A stretch of DNA of 64,000 bases from contig JAYTVW010000099.1 in assembly GCA_043743785.1 (NCBI GenBank), positions 1 through 64,000 on the forward strand. The letters run 5' to 3'. Positions 1 through 7,766 of this stretch are shown here, in pieces; within the stretch, counting starts at the first letter, position 1, and every line of letters begins with the position of its first letter. The notes beneath the pieces are model-generated. The model did no database searches. It saw only the letters and a program-made list of their open reading frames with translations, and was not told the DNA's origin. The position numbers and the translations under genes are program-made. The stretch comes from JAQTNA01 sp043743785. GTDB taxonomy: Bacteria > Pseudomonadota > Gammaproteobacteria > Burkholderiales > Rhodocyclaceae.

Positions 1-3000
1 CCGTTGGCGTTGATGACCAAGGTGCCGACGTTGGCAATGCTGGCGGTCTGGCCCGCCGTGTAGGTGGTGCCATCAACAACGAACTGGGTGACGGACAGAG
101 GCAGGCCATTCACATCGGTGTCATTGGTCAGAACGCTGCCGGTCAGGGGACCGGTGTTCTCGACGGCGGTCTGGCTGTCGGCGGCGGCGTTGGGGCCGAC
201 CGGGGTGACATGCAGGGTCAGCGTCGAGTCGGCGGTGCCGTTGCCATCGGTGATGGTGTAGGTGGCGACGGGCGGTTTGCCGTAATAGTTGGCGACCGGG
301 GCAAAGCTGTAGGAACCGTTGGCGTTGATGACCAGGGTGCCGACATTGGCGATGCTGGCAGTCTGGCCCGCCGTGTAGGTGGTGCCATCCACGACGAACT
401 GGGTGACGGACAGGGGCAGGCCATTCACGTCCGTGTCGTTGACCAGCACGCTGCCGGTCAGGGGACCAGTGTTCTCGACGGCGGTCTGGCTGTCAGCGGC
501 GGCATTCGGGCCGACCGGGGTGACATGCAGGGTCAGCGTCGAGTCGGCGGTGCCATTGCCATCGGTGATGGTGTAGGTGGCGACGGGCGGGTTGCCGTAA
601 TAGTTGGCCACCGGGGCAAAGCTGTAGGAACCGTTGGCGTTGATGACCAGGGTGCCGACATTGGCGATGCTGGCGGTCTGTCCTGCCGTGTAGGTGGTGC
701 CATCCACGACGAACTGAGTGACGGACAGGGGCAGGCCATTCACGTCCGTGTCGTTGACCAGCACGCTGCCGGTCAGGGGGCCGGTGTTCTCGACGGCGGT
801 CTGGCTGTCAGCGGCGGCGTTGGGGCCGACGGGAGTGATGACGAGACTCAGGCTGGCGCTGCTGGAGCCCAGGCCATCGGTCATGGTGTAGCTGGCGACG
901 GGGACCGGGCCGTAGTAGTTGGTTGCCGGCGTGAAGTTATAGGAGCCGTCGGCATTGATGAGCAGGTCGCCGACCCCGGCCAACTGGGCGGTGGTGCCGG
1001 CGGGAACATGCAACTGGTCGCCGATGGAGAATTCGGTGACGTGCTTGGCTTGGCCGTTGATTTCGATGTCGTTGCCCAGGACATTGCCGCTGGCAACCGT
1101 GTTCTCGACGAGGGTCTGGCTGTCGGCGACGGCAACCGGGGGCAGCGGAATGATGCCGATGTCCAGGGTGCCATTTACCGAAATGCCGCCGTCGGTGGCG
1201 GTGTAAACCACGGTCGGGACAGGGCCGATGTAGTTGGTGGCGGGGGTGAACGTGTAGGCGCCATCGGGCGCGATGCTCAGCGTGCCCACACCAGGCAGGA
1301 TGGCATTTGTTCCGGCGACATGCGTCGTGCCGTCAATTGCGAAACTGGTAACGGTCAGGTTGTAGGTGCTGCCCGTGGTGTCGTTCGTCAGGACATTGCC
1401 GGAAACCGTGCCGTTTTCCGTCACCACGTTGGTGTCCGGCAGGATCTGCACCTGATCTGGCAGAATCATGTTGATCAGGGTAAGCGTGGAACTGGACGTG
1501 CCCAGCCCGTCGGTCATGGTGTAGGTGGTCTCCGGAATCGGTCCCACGTAATGCAATACCGGCGTAAAGGTGTAGGAGCCATCCGCGTGGAGGGTCAGGC
1601 TGCCGATGCCGGCGAGGACGGCGGTGTCCCCTGCGGCGTGGGTTTGGCCGTCGATGGTGAACTGAGTCACCGTCATGACCTTGCCATTGATCTCGGTATC
1701 GTTGTTCAGGACATTGCCGATGATGGGATCGCCGATGCTGATACCCAGGTCCGGGGTGGCCTGGGGAGGCAGCGGCGTGACCGTGATATCAAGGACCGAT
1801 GAACTGCTGCCCAGGCCATCGGTAATGGTGTAGCTGGCGGGTGGCACCGCGCCGAAGTAGCCGTCCGCAGGAACGAAAGCGTAGCTGCCATCCGCATTGA
1901 GAGTGAGGCTGCCCACGTCTGTGATGACGGCAGTTTCTCCGGCAAGGTGATGTTGGCCGTTGATTGTGAACTCGGTGACGTTCAAGGCCTTGCCGTTGAT
2001 TTCCGTGTCATTGCCGAGAACATTGCCAGAGGCATAGGCTGAGCCGCCGGGGCCGGTGTTGTCGGCAGGGATGCCGTTTCCGGCGTTGCTTTGCGAAATC
2101 GTCTGGCTGTCGGCCACGGCGACGGGCCCGACGGGAGTGATGCCGAGGCTCAGGCTGGCGCTGCTGGAGCCCAGGCCGTCGGTCATGGTGTAGCTGGCGA
2201 CGGGGACCGGGCCGTAGTAGTTGGTCGCCGGTGTGAAGCTGTAGGAGCCGTCGGCGTTGATGAGCAGGTCGCCGACCCCGGCCAGGTGGGCGGTCGTGCC
2301 GGCGGGAACATGCAACTGGTCGCCGATGGAGAATTCGGTGACGGTCTTGGGCTTGCCATTGATCTCGACGTCGTTGGTGAGGACGTTGCCGGTGGCGGTC
2401 GTGTTCTCCACCAAGGTCTGGCTGTCGGCGACGGCGGTGGGGCCGACAGGCGTGACGGTAATGGTCAGGGTCGAGTTAGCCGTCAAGTTGCCATCGGTGA
2501 CGGAATATACCGACACCGGGACCGAGCCGTAAAAATTTTGGACCGGGGTAAAGACGTAGGAGCCGTCGCCACTCAGCAGCAGTGTGCCGACACCGGCCAG
2601 GTTGACCGTGGAGCCGGCTGGATAGGTGTGTCCATCTACCGCGAACTGAGTCAGGGAAAGGGGCTTGTTCTGGGGATCCACGTCATTTCCGAGCACATTG
2701 CCCGTGGCCAGGGTGTTCTCCAGAATCGTATTGGTGTCAGGCTGCGGAATGGGGGGCGCTTGCGGGGGTAGTACGTTGATGCCCAGGTACAGGGTGATGG
2801 AGTTTCCGTTGCCGTCCGTCAGCGCGATTTTCATCTGCTCAAGGCCGGTGAAGGTCGGCATAGCCGTCATGGCCACGTGAAGAGTCTCGTTGCCGGAGAA
2901 TGAATCGAGGTTGAGGCCGCTGAAGACGTTCGAGGGGGCCGTGACATACGTCCCGCTCCCGTTCATAACCTGGATAATTAGTTCCTTCAGGGGATTAGCC

Positions 3001-3098
3001 GCCGTATAGCCACCCTGGGCGAGCACCGGAAACAGGTTGAAATTCGCGTCTGTATTTTCGGTAAGGCTGATGCTGCTGTAGACGATTTTGTTGGCCAT
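1..3098 (-). CDS. Giant tandem-repeat adhesin, N-terminal part (cut by window edge)
   Basis: The frame is open from an ATG at 3098 to the left edge, giving about 1032 residues with no stop. After a unique N-terminal region of roughly 110 residues come about nine repeats of about 105 residues; the same landmark recurs at 2563, 2248, 1888, 1579, 1261, 946, 631, 316 and 1, so spacing is mostly 315 bp. Each unit has a VENT..GNVL.ND opening, a GSL.INADGSY.F.P core and a Y.ITDG.G ending, as in VCBS/cadherin-like Ig-fold repeats of large RTX-type adhesins. The three leftmost units are almost identical, pointing to recent duplication. There is no Sec signal peptide, which fits type I secretion with a C-terminal signal outside the window. 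Likely role, by inference: surface attachment or biofilm. The 105-residue periodicity in this frame is what shows it is the true coding strand. Confidence 0.85.
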   Translation of the reverse strand, partial: MANKIVYSSISLTENTDANFNLFPVLAQGGYTAANPLKELIIQVMNGSGTYVTAPSNVFSGLNLDSFSGNETLHVAMTAMPTFTGLEQMKIALTDGNGNSITLYLGINVLPPQAPPIPQPDTNTILENTLATGNVLGNDVDPQNKPLSLTQFAVDGHTYPAGSTVNLAGVGTLLLSGDGSYVFTPVQNFYGSVPVSVYSVTDGNLTANSTLTITVTPVGPTAVADSQTLVENTTATGNVLTNDVEINGKPKTVTEFSIGDQLHVPAGTTAHLAGVGDLLINADGSYSFTPATNYYGPVPVASYTMTDGLGSSSASLSLGITPVGPVAVADSQTISQSNAGNGIPADNTGPGGSAYASGNVLGNDTEINGKALNVTEFTINGQHHLAGETAVITDVGSLTLNADGSYAFVPADGYFGAVPPASYTITDGLGSSSSVLDITVTPLPPQATPDLGISIGDPIIGNVLNNDTEINGKVMTVTQFTIDGQTHAAGDTAVLAGIGSLTLHADGSYTFTPVLHYVGPIPETTYTMTDGLGTSSSTLTLINMILPDQVQILPDTNVVTENGTVSGNVLTNDTTGSTYNLTVTSFAIDGTTHVAGTNAILPGVGTLSIAPDGAYTFTPATNYIGPVPTVVYTATDGGISVNGTLDIGIIPLPPVAVADSQTLVENTVASGNVLGNDIEINGQAKHVTEFSIGDQLHVPAGTTAQLAGVGDLLINADGSYNFTPATNYYGPVPVASYTMTDGLGSSSASLSLVITPVGPNAAADSQTAVENTGPLTGSVLVNDTDVNGLPLSVTQFVVDGTTYTAGQTASIANVGTLVINANGSYSFAPVANYYGNPPVATYTITDGNGTADSTLTLHVTPVGPNAAADSQTAVENTGPLTGSVLVNDTDVNGLPLSVTQFVVDGTTYTAGQTASIANVGTLVINANGSYSFAPVANYYGKPPVATYTITDGNGTADSTLTLHVTPVGPNAAADSQTAVENTGPLTGSVLTNDTDVNGLPLSVTQFVVDGTTYTAGQTASIANVGTLVINAN

Positions 3099-3200
3099 GT
3101 TTGAGTGCTCGCTGGAAATTTTTCTTGTGGTCGGGGTTTTGCAGACCCCTGGCCACACCATGTTCAGTGTGTGAAATGACGCCGAGTTCTTAAGCTCGCG

Positions 3201-3226
3201 TGTAAGAACCAGTCTTACAGGTTCTT
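3201..3226 (-). promoter_or_regulatory. Two overlapping inverted repeats near the predicted adhesin mRNA 5' end
   Basis: TGTAAGA (3201-3207) pairs with TCTTACA (3213-3219), and AAGAACC (3204-3210) pairs with GGTTCTT (3220-3226). The two stems share bases, so they are mutually exclusive. They lie at or just downstream of the transcription start expected from the sigma-54 promoter at 3234-3249. A protective 5' stem, a regulator site or a switch are all possible; none is proven. Confidence 0.45.
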
Positions 3227-3233
3227 TATTTCA

Positions 3234-3249
3234 AGCAAAAAACAAGCCA
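3234..3249 (-). promoter_or_regulatory. Sigma-54 (RpoN) promoter of the adhesin
   Basis: On the minus strand the sequence is TGGCTTGTTTTTTGCT. It has the invariant GG and GC of -24/-12 promoters with exactly 10 bases between them, and a T-rich centre ending in TTGCT. It points at the adhesin start about 136 bp downstream. Such promoters need an enhancer-binding ATPase; three candidate upstream sites are present at 3447, 3717 and 3867. Confidence 0.7.
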
Positions 3250-3446
3250 TCTCGTCAGCCACGATGTGATGATGATTTTTGCTTTGGGGCAATGCTTGCG
3301 CAACGACGTGCTACTAAGTGACCGATTTGATAGCGGCTTAGTGTATTGCGCCATGTCATTCGGCTGGTGGCGATATTTGTCGCAGGAGGCGTCTCGGGCA
3401 GGTGTGGTGTGCGGGAAATCTTTTGGGTACTACTTTTTGCTTAGAG

Positions 3447-3463
3447 TGTAAAAAAAACCGACA
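3447..3463. promoter_or_regulatory. Upstream activator box 1 (TGT-N11-ACA)
   Basis: TGTAAAAAAAACCGACA, about 200 bp upstream of the sigma-54 promoter. It shares the pattern TGTAAAAAA..CGACA and the exact TGT-N11-ACA spacing with two more copies. The partial dyad suggests a dimeric enhancer-binding protein. Confidence 0.55.
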
Positions 3464-3716
3464 TAAAAAGCGACCTGGTTTTCTCTGGTGAGCCTGGATT
3501 CATCGTCTGAGCAGGGAAGTTGGCTGGGTCTATGTCTTTAGTAATGCCTTTAAGGGTGACAATGATTTTTCCTCCCTCTTTGCCGGCATCGAATTGTGAT
3601 TAAAGGATTTTTTGGCCTGCTGGTAAGGCGGGGCCTGTCTCCGATTTTTTCGATCTGCAAGCCTGTCGGTTGCGTCTTTGGAGTCGTTCCTTGCTTCTCG
3701 GTAGGTGTGTGCGAAG

Positions 3717-3733
3717 TGTAAAAAATTCCGACA
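3717..3733. promoter_or_regulatory. Upstream activator box 2 (TGT-N11-ACA)
   Basis: TGTAAAAAATTCCGACA, with the same 17-bp layout as the boxes at 3447 and 3867 and in the same orientation. Confidence 0.55.
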
Positions 3734-3866
3734 TTAATTTCGTTTTGCACACGCCGGAGTTTGTTAAAATTCATTAAATACATGAAATAAATGGAGAATT
3801 TTTGCTTGTTCGGCCGTTTTTTAACAATTCCCGACTTTTTTGCTGGGTATTTTTGGCGAGGGCGGG

Positions 3867-3883
3867 TGTAAAAAAAGTCGACA
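3867..3883. promoter_or_regulatory. Upstream activator box 3 (TGT-N11-ACA)
   Basis: TGTAAAAAAAGTCGACA, the third copy with identical spacing, about 620 bp upstream of the promoter. A site this distant would need DNA looping, which is normal for sigma-54 activation. Confidence 0.5.
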
Positions 3884-4041
3884 CAGCCTCTTTCTGCGGC
3901 AGGCTTGGGGCTTGCTGCAAAGTTCAGGAAAAGGCGTCTGTGCGGCTGGCCCGTGAGGGGGCGGTCGAGAAGGGGCGAACTTGCCAGGGTAAGACGAGGG
4001 AATTGACGTTGCCGGGGGAGAATTGATCCTAAAAACATCTA

Positions 4042-4172
4042 TTTGAAACGCCGAGGCGCCGAGACGCCGAGGAAAAACAAGAGGTTGATGGAACAATCCA
4101 CTTCACCCGTTTGGTGAGACGCCGATTGTTGTTATGTCTTTGTTTTCTCGGCGCCTCTGCGCCTCGGCGTTT
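4042..4172. repeat. Family A palindromic repeat, copy 1
   Basis: The left arm reads TTGAAACGCCGAGGCGCCGA and the right arm TCGGCGCCTCTGCGCCTCGG followed by CGTTT. The arms are inverted and separated by about 65 bp of less conserved loop. No transposase is present. It lies between hslU and the adhesin control region. Confidence 0.8.
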
Positions 4173-4242
4173 AGTCAACTGCCTTTTTAAGCTTGATTGC
4201 GCGAAACGTGGGGGGGGGGCTATTCGGCGTGATGCTCGCCGC

Positions 4243-4272
4243 CTAGCCCCTAGCCCCTAGCCCCTAGCCCCT
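4243..4272. repeat. Heptamer microsatellite CTAGCCC x4
   Basis: Four perfect CTAGCCC units lie immediately 3' of hslU, next to a run of ten G (4210-4219). Both are slippage-prone. They sit outside coding sequence, so no phase-variable gene is implied. Confidence 0.8.
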
Positions 4273-4274
4273 CA

Positions 4275-5609
4275 TCACAGCACGTAGCGTGACAGATCCT
4301 CGTTTTGCGCCAGATCGGACAGGCGGGAATCCACGTAGCTGCCGTCGATGACGACCGCGGAGAGGCCGCTCTTGCCGGCCTCGAAGGAAACCTCCTCCAG
4401 CAACTTCTCGATGACGGTGTACAGGCGGCGGGCGCCGATGTTTTCCGTCCTTTCGTTCACCGCGAAGGCGATTTCCGCCATGCGGCGTATGCCGTCCGGC
4501 TGGAAGCTCAGGGCCACGCCCTCGGTGGCCAGCAGGGCTGCGTACTGGGTCGTCAGGCAGGCGTCGGTGCTGGTGAGAATGCGTTCGAAATCCTCCACGG
4601 AAAGTGACGAAAGCTCCACCCGGATGGGAAAGCGCCCCTGCATTTCCGGGATCAAGTCCGATGGCTTGGAGAGGTGGAAGGCGCCGCTGGCGATGAACAG
4701 GATGTGGTCGGTCTTGACCATGCCGTGCTTGGTGGACACGGTGGTGCCTTCCACCAGGGGCAGCAGATCCCTCTGCACGCCTTGGCGCGAAACGTCGGCG
4801 CCTTGCATGTCGGAGCGACTGGCGATCTTGTCGATCTCGTCCAGGAAAACGATGCCGTTCTGCTCCACGCTCTTCAGTGCGGCGGTCTTCACTTCCTCGT
4901 CGTTGATGAGGCGCGCCGCTTCCTCGTCCGCCAGGGCCTTGAGGGCGTCGCGGATGGGCATCTTGCGGGCCTTCTTCTTGCCCGAGCCCAGGTTCTGGAA
5001 CATGCCCTGGATCTGGTTGGTCAGGTCTTCCATGCCCGGCGGGGCGAAGATTTCCATGGACGCGGCGGGGGAGGACACCTCAATTTCGATTTCCTTGTCG
5101 TCCAGCTCCCCTTCCCGCAGTTTCTTTCTGAAGCGCTGGCGGGCCGTGGAGTCTTCTCGGATGGGTTCGGGATCGGCAAAGCCCAGGGGCCGGGCCGGCG
5201 GCAACAGCACATCCAGAACCCGGTCTTCGGCCGCATCCTGGGCGCGGGCCTTCACGCTTTTCATGGCGGCTTCGCGGCCATCCTTGATGGCGGTTTCCAC
5301 CAGATCCCGGATGATGGTGTCCACATCGCGACCCACATAGCCCACTTCGGTGAACTTGGTGGCTTCCACCTTGATGAAGGGGGCATTCGCCAGGCGCGCC
5401 AGGCGCCGGGCGATCTCGGTCTTGCCCACGCCGGTGGGTCCGATCATGAGGATGTTCTTGGGGGTGATCTCGGTGCGCAGCGGCTCCGCCACTTGGGCGC
5501 GGCGCCAGCGATTCCTGAGAGCGATGGCCACGGCACGCTTGGCCTTGCCCTGGCCGACGATGTGCTTGTCGAGTTCCGAGACGATCTCGGGAGGGGTCAT
5601 TTGGGTCAT
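4275..5609 (-). CDS. hslU: ATP-dependent protease ATPase subunit HslU
   Basis: A 444-residue AAA+ unfoldase of the cytoplasmic HslUV protease; it unfolds substrates and feeds them into HslV. Walker A (GPTGVGKT) is near residues 57-64 and Walker B (VFLDEIDKI) near 255. The I-domain between them is acidic and ends in LGSGKKKARKMPIRDA. The C-terminus LSRYVL is the conserved tail that docks into HslV pockets. Length matches the family. It follows hslV by 74 bp, a gap filled by a palindromic repeat, and is probably co-transcribed from the heat-shock promoter at 6251-6279. Confidence 0.97.
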   Translation of the reverse strand: MTQMTPPEIVSELDKHIVGQGKAKRAVAIALRNRWRRAQVAEPLRTEITPKNILMIGPTGVGKTEIARRLARLANAPFIKVEATKFTEVGYVGRDVDTIIRDLVETAIKDGREAAMKSVKARAQDAAEDRVLDVLLPPARPLGFADPEPIREDSTARQRFRKKLREGELDDKEIEIEVSSPAASMEIFAPPGMEDLTNQIQGMFQNLGSGKKKARKMPIRDALKALADEEAARLINDEEVKTAALKSVEQNGIVFLDEIDKIASRSDMQGADVSRQGVQRDLLPLVEGTTVSTKHGMVKTDHILFIASGAFHLSKPSDLIPEMQGRFPIRVELSSLSVEDFERILTSTDACLTTQYAALLATEGVALSFQPDGIRRMAEIAFAVNERTENIGARRLYTVIEKLLEEVSFEAGKSGLSAVVIDGSYVDSRLSDLAQNEDLSRYVL

Positions 5610-5620
5610 GTCTGGAATCC

Positions 5621-5690
5621 GTGAGCGGAAAGCAGTTGGCGGTGAGCGGAAGTGGCGTGCGCTTTCCGCTCACCGCTTACTGCTCACTCC
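5621..5690. repeat. Family H palindromic repeat, copy 1 (hslV–hslU junction)
   Basis: GTGAGCGGAA motifs face their complement TTCCGCTCAC; for example 5641-5650 pairs exactly with 5665-5674. The right end carries the hslV stop codon (TGA at 5684-5686, within GAGTGAGCAGT). Related to copies at 8563-8709 and 37065-37127. Confidence 0.65.
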
Positions 5691-6220
5691 AAAGTTTCAA
5701 TAATGTGGCTTTGATTGGTATAGATGCACAGGTCACCGGCGATGCTCAGGGATTTCTTGACGATCTCTGCCGGGCTCAGGTCTGTGTTTTCCAGCAAGGC
5801 CCGGGCCGCAGACTGGGCGTAGGGGCCGCCGCTGCCGATGGCCACGATGCCGTATTCCGGTTCCAGCACATCGCCGTTGCCGGTGATGACAAGGGAGGAT
5901 TCCCGGTCGGCCACGGACAGCATGGCTTCAAGGCGCCGCAAAGCCCGGTCGCTGCGCCAGTCCTTGGCCAGTTCCACGGCGCTTCTCACCAGATTGCCCT
6001 GATGTTTTTCCAGCTTGGCTTCAAAGCGTTCGAAAAGGGTGAAGGCGTCAGCGGTGCCACCGGCAAATCCAGCCAGGATGCTGTCCTTGTAGAGGCGGCG
6101 GACCTTGCGCGCCGTGGCCTTGATGACGATGTTGCCGAGAGTGACCTGGCCGTCGCCGCCCAGGGCCACGATGTTGCCACGACGGACGGAAAGGATGGTG
6201 GTGCCGTGGAATTGTTCCAT
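5684..6220 (-). CDS. hslV: ATP-dependent protease proteolytic subunit HslV
   Basis: A 178-residue threonine peptidase, the two-ring proteolytic core of HslUV. The start is set at the ATG giving MEQFHGTTILSVRRG: the six-residue propeptide before the catalytic Thr is typical of betaproteobacterial HslV, whereas the frame upstream reads like non-coding sequence. Conserved GGDGQVTLG and LYKDSILAGFAGGTADA segments are present. The C-terminus ends IETLE, the stop falling inside a family H repeat. hslU follows in the same direction. Confidence 0.96.
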   Translation of the reverse strand: MEQFHGTTILSVRRGNIVALGGDGQVTLGNIVIKATARKVRRLYKDSILAGFAGGTADAFTLFERFEAKLEKHQGNLVRSAVELAKDWRSDRALRRLEAMLSVADRESSLVITGNGDVLEPEYGIVAIGSGGPYAQSAARALLENTDLSPAEIVKKSLSIAGDLCIYTNQSHIIETLE

Positions 6221-6250
6221 GTGCGATCCCGTGGGGAATAAGTCCGATAA

Positions 6251-6279
6251 AGATGGGGCAGGCATGCAGGCTTTTCAAG
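6251..6279 (-). promoter_or_regulatory. Heat-shock (sigma-32) promoter of hslVU
   Basis: The minus strand reads CTTGAAA, then 14 bases, then CCCCATCT. Both boxes match the classical RpoH consensus and the spacing is in range. It ends about 30 bp upstream of the hslV start, so transcription should begin near 6245. Confidence 0.8.
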
Positions 6280-6338
6280 GCCGCCGGCACAGAAATCCCC
6301 GGGGGCCGCAGCCAAGGTGGTCCGCAGTGGGCGGCCTG

Positions 6339-7622
6339 CTACTTGCGACGTTCCAGCGTTGCCAGTTGGTTGATACCCAGAATGCAGAACAGCGCATATA
6401 CAGGGGCATTCAGGCCGCGAATGCGCAGGGATTTTCCCTTGGCTGCCAGGCTCGACAGTGTGTTCAGCAGCATGCCGGCACTGACGAAGTCCATGCGGCG
6501 CAGGGCCGAGGTGTCGATGGCGACTTCCGCCAGCGCGGCGCCGTAGCCGGGTAGCCCGGCCAGCGCCTCGGAGCCGCCGCCGGTGATTTCACCATGCAGC
6601 ACGTAGCCCAGGCTGGCGATCTCATCTCGCACTTCCGCCTTGGCGGGCGGTGGCGCGTCTTCCCAGGAGGGGGGGGATTCTTCGAAGGTGATGGCGTATT
6701 GCAGGGCCAGTTCCTCGAAGGGTGCCCCACGTCCCTGTTGCTGGTAGAGCTGCAGCAGCAACAGCCAGGTGTCCTGGGACTCGCGCCGGCCGGCATCGAT
6801 TTTGGTTTCCAGCAGGCTGGAAAGATGGGCTGCGCCGGGGAGCTTGATTTCCTTGCCGGCCCGGGCAAGTTCCTTCAAGAGGGTCAGCAGCAAGTTGCAG
6901 CCGGCCTCATCCGCGTCCATGAGGCGGGCCAGGTCGACCTGGACCCGCGGGCTGCGTACGCTCATGCGCCGCACTTGCTCCAGTTGAGGCAAGATGGCGG
7001 CACTGAGTTTGCCGCTCAAGGCGACCACGGCCGGCCCGGCCGGGGCGCCCACGTGGGGTGGGGCGGCCAGGGGCGTCCAGCTGGGGGGGGATTTCTCGAA
7101 GCGCACCACGTATTCCAGAGCCAGGGCTTCAAAGGCGTCCCGCTTGTCGCCGAGCAGGTAGATGTCGAAGAGCAGTGCCCACACGCTTTCCGCGCCGCTG
7201 CCCAAGCTTAGCTTGATGCCGGACTCCAGCAGTGCGCGGGCATCTGCTTCCCGGCCGTTGGCAAACAGCATGGCGGCCTCTTCCGCCAGGGGGTGCAGGC
7301 TGTGGCCGCCTTCCAGAACTTCGATGTTCTCCCGTTCAGGTTCTTCAGCCTTGGCTGCCGACGGCTTCGGCGCGGCGGAGGGCGTGAATTCCAGGGGGGC
7401 CTGGTCAGGCTGCGGCGCCTGAACAGGGGACATGCTTCCCGGCGTTGGCCGGTTGCCAGGAGCGGCGGATGCCTGCGCGACGGGCTTGGACAGGGGCGCC
7501 TGGGCCATGAGTGCAGCGGCAACTGGCGCGGCGGGCTGGACCGCAGGCGCTGGGCGACGTGGCGCCGCCGCGGGCTTGGCCGGGGCTGGCGGGGATTTCT
7601 TGCCGAAGAGCGAAAAGACCAC
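6339..7622 (-). CDS. STAS-domain protein with duplicated helical segment
   Basis: About 427 residues from a GTG giving (V)VFSLFGKKSPP; the start is uncertain, an ATG at 7694 is also open, and neither has a good ribosome site. After a Pro/Ala-rich linker come two similar units. Each combines a helical stretch (AFEALALEYVVRFEKSPPSW; PFEELALQYAITFEESPPSW) with a STAS-like fold (LSAAILPQLEQVRRM...VQVDLARLMDADEAGCNLLL; LAEVAIDTSALRRMDFVSAGMLLN). STAS domains bind partner proteins or nucleotides, often as anti-anti-sigma factors. No catalytic motif or membrane segment is visible, so it is likely a cytoplasmic regulator. It lies upstream of hslVU on the same strand, but hslVU has its own promoter. 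Confidence 0.75.
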   Translation of the reverse strand: MVFSLFGKKSPPAPAKPAAAPRRPAPAVQPAAPVAAALMAQAPLSKPVAQASAAPGNRPTPGSMSPVQAPQPDQAPLEFTPSAAPKPSAAKAEEPERENIEVLEGGHSLHPLAEEAAMLFANGREADARALLESGIKLSLGSGAESVWALLFDIYLLGDKRDAFEALALEYVVRFEKSPPSWTPLAAPPHVGAPAGPAVVALSGKLSAAILPQLEQVRRMSVRSPRVQVDLARLMDADEAGCNLLLTLLKELARAGKEIKLPGAAHLSSLLETKIDAGRRESQDTWLLLLQLYQQQGRGAPFEELALQYAITFEESPPSWEDAPPPAKAEVRDEIASLGYVLHGEITGGGSEALAGLPGYGAALAEVAIDTSALRRMDFVSAGMLLNTLSSLAAKGKSLRIRGLNAPVYALFCILGINQLATLERRK

Positions 7623-7766
7623 GTGTCGAAAGTTGGTAGCCGGGAGGAATAGTTCGCCGCCCCGGGTGTGGCGGGGAGACGCCGTTAAGCGCATGGAAAC
7701 AGGACCTAGCCTTTTAGCACAAGGCCGGATGGGCCGCAATGGGGCCAATCAAGCCATCTGCCCGAA

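Larger units (their letters stand above)
3250..4041. other. Long AT-richer regulatory region upstream of the adhesin
   Basis: No convincing gene lies here. Short open frames exist on both strands (for example 3266-3451 plus and 3550-4038 minus) but they lack ribosome sites and recognisable protein character. The region is visibly more AT-rich than the flanking genes and holds three 17-bp boxes. hslU ends at 4275 on the same strand, so the whole stretch can only serve the adhesin. Confidence 0.6.

Noticed and set aside
210..1802. Long plus-strand open frame of about 530 residues
   Set aside because: It is the shadow of the minus-strand adhesin repeats; its Gly/Asp/Val-rich product only reflects the repeat periodicity, and the minus frame gives a recognisable Ig-like repeat protein. 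The same holds for 2091-2771.
3290..3325. Minus-strand TAGCACGTCGTTGC as an alternative -24/-12 promoter
   Set aside because: One base short between the key dinucleotides; the element at 3234-3249 fits exactly.
3785..3805. Second sigma-54-like element (TGGAGAATTTTTGC, plus strand)
   Set aside because: The spacing between GG and GC is 9, not 10, and no gene follows in that direction.
3550..4038. 162-residue minus-strand frame upstream of the adhesin
   Set aside because: No ribosome site, unusual composition, and it runs through two of the activator boxes; treated as chance.
4243..4272. Heptamer repeat as a CRISPR or phase-variation tract
   Set aside because: Units are adjacent with no spacers and lie after the hslU stop, so neither idea fits.
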